DNA of 64,000 bases from Bacteroidales bacterium (GTDB taxonomy: Bacteria; Bacteroidota; Bacteroidia; Bacteroidales; UBA932): positions 1 to 64,000 of the forward strand of contig JAGAIM010000002.1 of the NCBI GenBank assembly GCA_017626555.1, written 5' to 3'. The translations under genes and the position numbers were made by a program. This document shows, in pieces, positions 24,698 to 31,502 of this stretch. Numbering within the stretch: the first letter of the stretch is position 1; every line of letters starts with the position of its first letter. Below the pieces are notes generated by a model, which was not told where the DNA came from, ran no database searches, and saw only the letters and a program-made list of their open reading frames with translations.

Positions 24698-24826
24698 ATG
24701 GAAAAGAAAAGAGAAAATTATGTAGCTCCGATTGCGGAGACTATTGAAATTGTGATTGAGCAGGCAGTGCTTAGCGCTTCGACAGAAGTTCCAGACTTTG
24801 GTTATGGTGGAGATTTGTCAAACTAA
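24698..24826 (+). CDS. 42-residue peptide gene upstream of a surface lipoprotein
   Basis: An open frame starting MEKKRENYVAPIAETIEI and ending GYGGDLSN. It has a charged start, a P-x-x-E-x-I-E-I/V-x-x-E-Q stretch, then L-S-A-S, a layout I recognise from short Bacteroidales peptides of unknown role. The same layout is found at 31342-31497 (SAVVISIEPEQILCDS). It has an ATG at a sensible distance from a weak promoter and ends 13 bp before the next gene. Function unknown; it could be a translated leader, a secreted peptide or a partner of the following lipoprotein. Confidence 0.6.
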   Translation: MEKKRENYVAPIAETIEIVIEQAVLSASTEVPDFGYGGDLSN

Positions 24827-24839
24827 GAAACAGGAATCT

Positions 24840-26645
24840 ATGAAGAAATTTGTATTTGGAACAATATTGAGTTCTCTGATGGCATTTCCGGGCTGTCAGG
24901 TTGTTGGGATTGACTCGATTGAAGACAACCCTTCCGCTGGAGACAAGACTGTTACCATTACAGCCAATATAGCAGGCTCCACAGATACAAAAGTCTCGCT
25001 TACCCCTGATACTGATGCCGAAGGGCATCCGATAGTCAAGGTTGATTGGAAAGAGAGCGGGGAGACATTCGAGGTGTATGGATCAAGTGGCACCTCCTCT
25101 ACGTTTACCCAGATAGCGGGCACCAATCAGTTTGAGGGCACACTTCCAGAGCCGACTAATGGTGAGTATGAAGCTATTTATGGTAATCCTAACTCTTTGG
25201 ATGAACAAAATGGAGGACTTGGCCAAAGTACCGCAAATGATTCACCTGTATTGATGTCTGCGATGTTCAGCAGTTCCTCTTCGTCAATTACATTTGAACA
25301 CGCAACTGCAATCTTGAAGCCTACATTCAAGGTGGATGGGGATAATATTAACAACACCATCACCCAGATTGTGATGGGCAATGTCGCGAAGGCTAATTCA
25401 GGCAATGCAGGCAATGGGTATTATATTGATGAAATTACTATTACCCCCGCTGATTTGGACAACATCTATATTCATTTGTTCGTTTTCCCACAAGTTTATA
25501 TAGCCGGCCACGAATTTACCTTCACTGTCACAGCTGGTGGCAAGAATTATACCGGCTCCCTCACCATCCCTACAGGCATGAGCATCGAGGCGGGTAAGCT
25601 CTATACAGCTGATATTGCATTGACGGAGGTGCCTGTAGTCAACTATGTTTGGACAAGCGGCATTGAGGCTTCTGAATCTGTAGAAGGCGAAGGTACAGAG
25701 ACATCACCTTATCTTATTCAGTCTGCCAACGACTTGCAATGGATGATTGACCAAGTGAATAATGCCGTCCAAATGCCATGTGCTATAGACGATGACGAGA
25801 GCAGCATTCCATACTATAGCCTTACACACGATCTCGAGATTGATAGTAATTCAGGAGCTACCTGGACGCCGATAGGCACCTCGTCAAGTCCTTTTGTAGG
25901 ATATTTCGATGGCGGTGGATACACTATCAGTGGCGAAATGGTTACCGCCGAGGATGTAGCAGATGTCGGTTTCTTTGGTTATGCCGGTTTAGGAGCCGTA
26001 ATTACCAATCTCACCAATGCTGCGAATGTTACTTCATTGGCTCAAAATCTAGAAAAAAGCTATGTCGGTGGTATTGTGGGAAGAGCTATAGGCTTTGATA
26101 AACAATATACTCAATTTAATTCAACTTATATTATCGCTTGCCATAATACGGGTACAATAACAACTGGCGGTACTGTAATGAGTGAATGTGCTGCTACTGG
26201 TGGTATTGCAGGTGGCATATTTTCTGGCACTTGTGTGCTGGCCTGTAGTAATACGAGTGATTTGGCCGGCAATGATCCAGATAATGGCATATTCATAGGA
26301 GGTATTGTTGGATTAGGTTATCCTGATAACACAGATCCAAGCATCGTTTCTTGTTGGACCGGTAAAGGCGTTATAGTAGGAGGTGATTGGGGAGTGATTC
26401 AAAGAGCCAACTATAGTACTGATTCGAACTATTCTGAAGAATATTTCTACAAATCTGCTTTTAATGAGGACCTGGTAAACGGTGATGAAGGATTAAATTA
26501 CTGGATTTATCTATTTAATCAAATAAATTACGACTATACTTCTAATACAGAAACTGAAAGACAGATTATTTGCAACTGGCATTGGGAACTTGAAAATGGT
26601 TCTTGTGTGCTGAAAGAAGGAGCACCGGAATTTGGGCCTATGTAA
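24840..26645 (+). CDS. Fimbrillin-like lipoprotein with GLUG-type repeats
   Basis: A 601-residue surface protein. The start is MKKFVFGTILSS, giving a lipobox FPGC; the earlier in-frame ATG lies inside the peptide gene and is rejected. Residues 25-270 resemble fimbrillin-family N-terminal domains (TVTITANIAGSTDTKVSLTP, then a DW-K-x-G-E turn), and the later half contains beta-helix GLUG-like repeats (PFVGYFDGGGYTISG, VGFFGYAG, YVGGIVGRA, IFIGGIVGLGY). It probably serves in adhesion or as a minor fimbrial tip component; ligand unknown. A peptide gene ends 13 bp upstream and a strong terminator follows. It lies between the two RAYT-like units. Confidence 0.82.
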   Translation: MKKFVFGTILSSLMAFPGCQVVGIDSIEDNPSAGDKTVTITANIAGSTDTKVSLTPDTDAEGHPIVKVDWKESGETFEVYGSSGTSSTFTQIAGTNQFEGTLPEPTNGEYEAIYGNPNSLDEQNGGLGQSTANDSPVLMSAMFSSSSSSITFEHATAILKPTFKVDGDNINNTITQIVMGNVAKANSGNAGNGYYIDEITITPADLDNIYIHLFVFPQVYIAGHEFTFTVTAGGKNYTGSLTIPTGMSIEAGKLYTADIALTEVPVVNYVWTSGIEASESVEGEGTETSPYLIQSANDLQWMIDQVNNAVQMPCAIDDDESSIPYYSLTHDLEIDSNSGATWTPIGTSSSPFVGYFDGGGYTISGEMVTAEDVADVGFFGYAGLGAVITNLTNAANVTSLAQNLEKSYVGGIVGRAIGFDKQYTQFNSTYIIACHNTGTITTGGTVMSECAATGGIAGGIFSGTCVLACSNTSDLAGNDPDNGIFIGGIVGLGYPDNTDPSIVSCWTGKGVIVGGDWGVIQRANYSTDSNYSEEYFYKSAFNEDLVNGDEGLNYWIYLFNQINYDYTSNTETERQIICNWHWELENGSCVLKEGAPEFGPM

Positions 26646-26667
26646 AGCATACGATGATAGATCACAG

Positions 26668-26716
26668 ACAATCCCGACACCTGCCACATAAAGCAGGCCT
26701 GTCGGGATTGTTTTTA
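26668..26716 (+). terminator. Terminator of the fimbrillin/GLUG gene
   Basis: A 12-bp perfect stem (26668-26679 with 26700-26711) followed by a T-run, 23 bp after the stop codon. The remaining gap up to 27048 holds comF remnant 3 and hairpin array B. Confidence 0.85.
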
Positions 26717-26758
26717 GTTGCTACTGCAGATGTATAGTGCGACGCACCTAATGACCCT

Positions 26759-26821
26759 ACCCACAAACGACAACGTCGCCACGCTGATGCAGACCAACGG
26801 CGGAAAGACAGAGCGCAGCGC
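26759..26821 (-). pseudogene. comF 3'-end remnant 3
   Basis: Twenty-one codons read ALRSVFPPLVCISVATLSFVG, matching ComF's C-terminal ALREVFPPGVRISVATLGFVG. The frame has no stop after the homology and runs on into unrelated sequence. It lies between the terminator of the GLUG gene and hairpin array B, in the comF orientation. Confidence 0.75.
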
Positions 26822-26848
26822 TACATAGAGGCCATAATTTCGCCCTCG

Positions 26849-27031
26849 TATCCACAGAAACGCCTCTTTCTGTGGACAGATGAAGCAAACTGACTGTTCC
26901 ATCCATGAAAATAGCTCTTTTTATAGATAGACCCGCCAAACATACAGTCCTATCCATCAAAACTGCCCTTTCTGTGGATAGATGGCTCGAATTCGGTCCT
27001 CTGTCCACCAGAACCAATATTTTCATGGACA
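26849..27031. repeat. Hairpin array B
   Basis: Four hairpins of about 30 bp at 26849-26878, 26901-26928, 26951-26980 and 27002-27031. Arms are of the type TATCCACAGAAA with TTTCTGTGGA, or TGTCCAC with TGGACA, around a loop of about six bases. AGATG follows two of them directly. Arm sequences vary while pairing is kept. It ends 18 bp before RAYT-like gene B. Confidence 0.75.
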
Positions 27032-27048
27032 GGAGCATAGACAGATGT

Positions 27049-27981
27049 TTATGGGAAAAGTTCCTCCAGTATTGATAGGTCCATTCGGAGCATGCGCCTG
27101 AGCTGCTGGTTGGTAGCGTTGTAGTGGAAATGCATATGGCGGGCAGTGTCGATCTTTTGTTGTGCACTCAGGAGGGTAGGCGTCTTGACAGAGTACTCTT
27201 TGTTGATGTGCGAACATATTACAGAGTAGAGTTCTTCGTCGGTAAGGAAGATAGTGTCTTTGAGGCGGGAGGCAATCTGGCTGAATGCTTCTGCATTTCG
27301 TGTGAGTGAGTTGAAATAACTTCTCGCATCCCTGAATATGCTTTCTCCAAGCCTGATGTCACAGAAAGATGGGATGAAAGGTATTCCGCTTACTTCTAGA
27401 AGTTCTGAAAATGGAGCAACATCTCTTGTGTGAAGCAGTCTTCTCTGATCGTTGACTTTCATATTTCCCAAGGGAGACGTTTTCACGTGCTTGAGCCACG
27501 GATTGAAATATGCACAACCCCCACCCCAAGGGTACGAATCCGGTGTGTATTCCGGGTTGGCGACGAATGCATTTCGATTGGCGTAGATAATTTCGTTGCG
27601 TAGTGCCTGGAGACTTTCAATAGGCAGAATGTCCATTTTAAACTTACTCCAGTCGATGGCGCGTTGTCTCTTTGGGAACGCCTGTCTGAGTCTCGTTGCG
27701 AACAGTTCAAATGCTTTGATGCATTCCTCCCGTTGCCCGGCCAAGATAAGGTGGAAGTGGTTGGTCATCAATTCAAATGTAAGCGCCCGTACTTTTTTGC
27801 TCAAATGCAATGAGGCTGCAAGAGCCCACATCCCGGTTGCGAAGTCTTCCTCACAGCAGAATATGTTCTGCATCATTGTGCCGTCAGTATATATATGCCA
27901 ATACGGACCGTTCGCGATAAATATGCTTTCGCAAACTCTTTCCTTCTCTGAAAAACTCAGAGCACTATAATCCTTCTTCAT
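27049..27981 (-). CDS. RAYT-like Y1 transposase, copy B
   Basis: A 310-residue paralogue of the gene at 23035. The HUH pair is H75-F-H77 in ELMTNHFHLILAG, and the IIYANRNAFVANPEYTPDSY region is intact. DNA identity with copy A is near total over the 5' 500 bp including 40 bp of leader, high at the 3' end, and low in a central window of about 120 bp. No frameshift or early stop is seen, so it may be active. It lies between hairpin array B and structured element B, which in turn adjoins intact comF. Confidence 0.85.
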   Translation of the reverse strand: MKKDYSALSFSEKERVCESIFIANGPYWHIYTDGTMMQNIFCCEEDFATGMWALAASLHLSKKVRALTFELMTNHFHLILAGQREECIKAFELFATRLRQAFPKRQRAIDWSKFKMDILPIESLQALRNEIIYANRNAFVANPEYTPDSYPWGGGCAYFNPWLKHVKTSPLGNMKVNDQRRLLHTRDVAPFSELLEVSGIPFIPSFCDIRLGESIFRDARSYFNSLTRNAEAFSQIASRLKDTIFLTDEELYSVICSHINKEYSVKTPTLLSAQQKIDTARHMHFHYNATNQQLRRMLRMDLSILEELFP

Positions 27982-28110
27982 AAATACCTATATTTTAATC
28001 ATCCTTAAATCCTATTGGTTGGCCAGGATAATGGCCCTTTTCTTGGCCGCGGGCCTGTTTCAACCCTCGCCGGCCAGAAAACAGCCCGAATTTCTGGCCA
28101 GTTCTCGATT

Positions 28111-28238
28111 GCGAGATAGGAGACATAGCCGGCGAGTCCACGCGGCTGGCAAATACGCCAGCCTGCCGCTCAAAGCAAACTGCGCTAACTAAGCCGAAGG
28201 GCTCGCGCAGCCTGCTTTGTGCCCCGAGCCAAATCTCG
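28111..28238. other. Structured element B between RAYT-like gene and comF
   Basis: Closing stem CGAGAT (28112-28117) with ATCTCG (28233-28238); hairpin 1 GGCTGGC (28144-28150) with GCCAGCC (28157-28163) around the loop AAATAC; hairpin 2 based on CAAAGC (28171) and GCTTTG (28214). Compared with element A four of six closing pairs are changed on both sides. A further perfect 9-bp hairpin, GGCCAGAAA with TTTCTGGCC, lies just before it, ending at about 28099. Confidence 0.65.
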
Positions 28239-28252
28239 GCACACTATCTGGT

Positions 28253-28993
28253 TTATCCCTCTCCCACAAACCCCAGCGTGGCGACACTGATCCTCACACC
28301 AGGCGGAAAAACTTCACGGAGAGCCCTGAAACACTCCCCGAGGGTCGAGCCCGTGGTGAATACATCATCCACTATGATGATATGTCTGTACTTGAGTGTG
28401 CCGCATTTCCTGGATTCGAAGGCATCGGCTACATTGAGAGCCTTTTCTTCGATATTCAGTTTGGTCTGAGTTCCGGTGCGTTTGATGCGTGTCAGCAGGT
28501 CGGTCCGGAAAGGAACTCCCATCGCAGATGCAACGCCGGATGCTATGACTTCGGCTTGATTGTATCCTCGCCTGAATTTTCTGGTCCAATGCAGAGGAAC
28601 CGGGATGACCAGATCTGTGTCCTTCCAAAACACATTGTCTTTCAGCCGTTTACCTAACATTCTTCCGAAATGCTCTCCAGCCAGGATGTCTCCCTTGTAT
28701 TTGATATTGTGTGGAATCAGCCTGAAAGGTGCTTCCGGCTGATATGTGAATAATGCTGCTGCGTACGCGTAAGATTCTTGCACTGAGGAATCCTCGATCT
28801 TCTTCTGAATCACCTCATTGAAGCGGTCACTCATCGGATTATGACTCTGCTTCCAGAAATAGGTCAGGGGCATTTCGGCAGCACATTCAAGGCATATATG
28901 TCTTTCAGATGAAAGAAGCCTGTTCCCACATACGATGCAGGTGCGGGGAAGCAGAAGATCAATGGCTGGCGCTATCCTTTTCATAATCTGCAA
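28253..28993 (-). CDS. comF: ComF-family phosphoribosyltransferase-like protein
   Basis: A 246-residue protein. An N-terminal four-cysteine zinc finger (CIVCGN ... CLECAAEMP, residues 19-38) precedes a PRTase-type domain with the PRPP motif IIIVDDVFTTGST near 205-217. ComF proteins assist uptake of DNA during natural transformation by acting on incoming single strands; whether this host is transformable is not shown here. The gene is intact. Its last 20 to 36 codons recur as fragments at 22972, 24344 and 26759. Downstream (leftward) it runs directly into structured element B and the RAYT-like gene. Confidence 0.92.
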   Translation of the reverse strand: MQIMKRIAPAIDLLLPRTCIVCGNRLLSSERHICLECAAEMPLTYFWKQSHNPMSDRFNEVIQKKIEDSSVQESYAYAAALFTYQPEAPFRLIPHNIKYKGDILAGEHFGRMLGKRLKDNVFWKDTDLVIPVPLHWTRKFRRGYNQAEVIASGVASAMGVPFRTDLLTRIKRTGTQTKLNIEEKALNVADAFESRKCGTLKYRHIIIVDDVFTTGSTLGECFRALREVFPPGVRISVATLGFVGEG

Positions 28994-29102
28994 TTAAGCC
29001 AGATCTTATGAGAAAGGACACAAGAAAAAGAAAAACTTTACATAAGAAAAGTTGAAAATGCGTAAAAAACAGAAAAATGTGGCGAAATCACCACATTCTC
29101 TG

Positions 29103-29849
29103 TCAACAATTCATCCCGCCGCAGCAATTGATTACCTGGCCGGTGACGTATGACGAGAGTTCGCTTGCAAGAAACAGTGCCACATTGGCAACGTCTTCCG
29201 GCTTGCCTCCTCGCCTCAGAGGAATCTGTTTTTCCCACTCCTGACGGAGATTTTCAGGCAGAGTACCTGTCATATCGGTGGCGATGAATCCAGGGGCTAT
29301 GCAATTGGAGCGTATGCCGCGCGACCCCATCTCCTTTGCAATGGATTTTGAAAGCCCTATGAGACCGGCTTTGGATGCTGCGTAGTTGCATTGGCCTGCA
29401 TTTCCGGAGACTCCTACCACTGAGGACATATTTATGATGCTTCCGCTTCTCTGACGTGCCATCACAGGGGTGCAGGCGTGAATGAAATTGAATGCCGATT
29501 TGAGATTGGTGCCGATGATAGCATCCCATTGTGCTTCGTCCATTCTCATCATCAGTCCGTCCCTGGTGATGCCAGCATTGTTTACGAGTATGTCGATGTG
29601 GCCGAAGGCTTCCTTGACATCTGCAACGGTCTGATGTGCATCTTCGAAAGAGGACGCGTCGGAAGCATACCCCTTGACCTTTACGCCCTTTGCTTCGATC
29701 TCTTCGATCAGAGTGTGAGCCGCCTCGTGCTGAGATCTGTATGTGAATGCAATGTCAGCACCTTCTGCTGCGAATTTCAAGGCTATGGCTCTGCCGATGC
29801 CTCTTGTCGCTCCTGTAATGAGCGCAACCTTTCCTTCAAGAAGTCCCAT
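29103..29849 (-). CDS. fabG: 3-oxoacyl-ACP reductase
   Basis: NADPH-dependent reduction of 3-oxoacyl-ACP in fatty acid elongation; cytoplasmic short-chain dehydrogenase of 248 residues. The cofactor motif TGATRGIG is at 12-19, NNAG at 90-93, and the catalytic S143, Y156 and K160 are in place, followed by the PGFIATDMT segment. Its C-terminal GQVINCCGGMNC is cysteine-rich; many FabGs end with VDGGMxM. Divergent from ahcY with separate -7 boxes. Without the rest of a fab cluster nearby, a related SDR role cannot be excluded, but the match is close. Confidence 0.9.
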   Translation of the reverse strand: MGLLEGKVALITGATRGIGRAIALKFAAEGADIAFTYRSQHEAAHTLIEEIEAKGVKVKGYASDASSFEDAHQTVADVKEAFGHIDILVNNAGITRDGLMMRMDEAQWDAIIGTNLKSAFNFIHACTPVMARQRSGSIINMSSVVGVSGNAGQCNYAASKAGLIGLSKSIAKEMGSRGIRSNCIAPGFIATDMTGTLPENLRQEWEKQIPLRRGGKPEDVANVALFLASELSSYVTGQVINCCGGMNC

Positions 29850-29884
29850 ATCATTATATGTTTATGTCCTGATGACCATTGTTG

Positions 29885-29892
29885 CAAAAATA
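29885..29892 (-). promoter_or_regulatory. Bacteroidota -7 box for fabG
   Basis: TATTTTTG on the minus strand, 35 bp before the fabG start, fits TAnnTTTG. Confidence 0.5.
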
Positions 29893-29946
29893 TACAACTC
29901 GCGGCAAAAGCCCAAGAAAAAAGCAGGACATTCATCTGAAAATCCC

Positions 29947-29954
29947 TATCTTTG
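29947..29954 (+). promoter_or_regulatory. Bacteroidota -7 box for ahcY
   Basis: TATCTTTG fits TAnnTTTG exactly and ends 29 bp before the ahcY start. Confidence 0.55.
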
Positions 29955-29983
29955 CGCCCTGAAACAACTAAAAAAGCATCGAT

Positions 29984-31237
29984 ATGGCAAGCGAAATAAG
30001 AAATCCGCAACTATGGCAGGACGGCAGATTGAAGATAGAATGGGTAAGGCATCATATGCCTCTTTTGAACGGACTTGAGGAAGAATTCCGTCAGACTCTT
30101 CCGTTCAAAGGAAAGAAGGTGGCTCTTTCTGTACATCTGGAGGCTAAGACTGCATATTTGTGCGAGGTGCTCGCAGCAGGCGGTGCGGAAATGTATGTGA
30201 CCGGCAGCAATCCGCTTTCGACTCAGGATGATGTTGCGGCTGCCCTCGTAGAGGCGGGTCTGAACGTGTTTGCCTGGTATGGCGCCACTCCTGAAGAGTA
30301 TGAGGCACATATAAGGAGGGTTCTTGAGGTGGGACCGAACATCATCATAGATGACGGCGGAGACCTTGTCAATCTTATGCATACAGAGTATGCGCATCTT
30401 ATTCCGAATGTCATAGGAGGGTGTGAGGAGACGACCACAGGTATCCTCAGGCTTATCCAGTTGAATAAAGCAAAGGCTTTGAAATTCCCTATGATGCTTG
30501 TGAACAATGCCGATTGCAAACATCTTTTCGATAACCGTTATGGTACAGGCCAGTCCGTATGGGATGGTATCAACCGTACAACCAACCTTATCGTAGCCGG
30601 TAAGAATGTGGTTGTTGCAGGTTACGGATGGTGCGGAAAGGGTGTTGCAATGCGTGCCAAAGGTCTTGGTGCTGAAGTGATTGTGACAGAGGTCGATCCG
30701 ATCAAGGCGATGGAGGCCGTGATGGATGGATTCAAGGTGATGAAGATGGAACAGGCCGCTTCGACGGGTGATATCTTTGTTACCGTGACCGGATGCGACG
30801 CGGTCATTGTCAAGGAGCATTTCCTTAATATGAAGGATGGCGCGATCTGCTGCAATGCAGGCCATTTTGACTGCGAGGTCGATGTAGCAGGGCTCCGTGA
30901 GATTGCAAAAGACGTAAGGCCGGCGAGAAAGAATATAACCGGATATACATTGGAGAACGGCAATAAGATCTATGTCATCGCAGAAGGCCGTCTGGTGAAT
31001 CTTGCAGCAGGTGACGGACATCCAGCCGAGATAATGGATATGTCATTCGCGATCCAGGCGCTGAGCGCTAAATATATTGCGGAAAATGCCGGTACTATAT
31101 GCCGTGAGCCTGGCCGTATGGTAAACGACGTACCGCTCGAAATCGATCAGGAAGTGGCTCGTCGCAAACTCGCTTATTGGGGCTGTGAAATAGACACTCT
31201 CACTCCGGAGCAGCACCGCTATCTTTTCGGAGAATAA
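29984..31237 (+). CDS. ahcY: Adenosylhomocysteinase
   Basis: Splits S-adenosylhomocysteine to adenosine and homocysteine, keeping methyltransferases free of product inhibition; cytoplasmic, NAD-bound. The NAD motif GYGWCGKG begins at residue 213, and substrate-contact segments NNADCKHLFDNRYGTGQS and GHFDCEVD are present. At 417 residues it is the short type without the 40-residue insertion found in many proteobacterial and eukaryotic enzymes, as in Thermotoga and archaea. Homocysteine made here meets the metX/metY route in the same window. It has its own -7 box and is followed by a separate promoter. Confidence 0.95.
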   Translation: MASEIRNPQLWQDGRLKIEWVRHHMPLLNGLEEEFRQTLPFKGKKVALSVHLEAKTAYLCEVLAAGGAEMYVTGSNPLSTQDDVAAALVEAGLNVFAWYGATPEEYEAHIRRVLEVGPNIIIDDGGDLVNLMHTEYAHLIPNVIGGCEETTTGILRLIQLNKAKALKFPMMLVNNADCKHLFDNRYGTGQSVWDGINRTTNLIVAGKNVVVAGYGWCGKGVAMRAKGLGAEVIVTEVDPIKAMEAVMDGFKVMKMEQAASTGDIFVTVTGCDAVIVKEHFLNMKDGAICCNAGHFDCEVDVAGLREIAKDVRPARKNITGYTLENGNKIYVIAEGRLVNLAAGDGHPAEIMDMSFAIQALSAKYIAENAGTICREPGRMVNDVPLEIDQEVARRKLAYWGCEIDTLTPEQHRYLFGE

Positions 31238-31261
31238 ATAAACCACAATATGTACTGAAAA

Positions 31262-31293
31262 TTTGGAAATGTTGTGATGAGTTCATATCTTTA
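31262..31293 (+). promoter_or_regulatory. Promoter of the peptide/M64 genes
   Basis: TTTG at 31262-31265, 20 bp, then TATCTTTA at 31286-31293 matches the Bacteroidota TTTG/TAnnTTTG pair except for the last base. The peptide gene starts 48 bp further on. Confidence 0.5.
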
Positions 31294-31341
31294 GGTGCTG
31301 ATTATCAGCCTCATTGGATATAAACTTAAACATTCCCAGTT

Positions 31342-31497
31342 ATGAAAAGACTTTCAGTGCACCGTTTGACGGCGGAGGCATATCAGTGCCCGTCTGCCGT
31401 CGTTATCTCCATTGAACCGGAGCAGATCTTATGTGACAGCGTGGCAGGCGGTCACGAACTCTTGGAAGAAGAACAGGATTGGGGTTTTGAATGGTAG
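31342..31497 (+). CDS. 51-residue peptide gene upstream of the M64 lipoprotein
   Basis: An open frame starting MKRLSVHRLTAEAYQCPSA and ending EQDWGFEW. The core S-A-V-V-I-S-I-E-P-E-Q-I-L-C-D-S parallels the 42-residue peptide at 24698 (I-E-I-V-I-E-Q-A-V-L-S-A-S). It lies 48 bp after a promoter match and ends 5 bp before the start of the next gene. No signal peptide; function unknown. Two examples with the same position relative to a fimbrillin-like lipoprotein make chance less likely. Confidence 0.6.
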   Translation: MKRLSVHRLTAEAYQCPSAVVISIEPEQILCDSVAGGHELLEEEQDWGFEW

Positions 31498-31502
31498 TCC
31501 TT

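Noticed and set aside
26849-27031. Integron attC sites or a CRISPR-like array
   Set aside because: No integrase, no cassette genes between hairpins, no constant core sites, and arms differ between units; a REP-like array fits better.
30011-31021. 336-residue open frame on the minus strand inside ahcY
   Set aside because: Fully antisense to a well-conserved enzyme; composition is histidine- and cysteine-rich with no domain, typical of a shadow frame.
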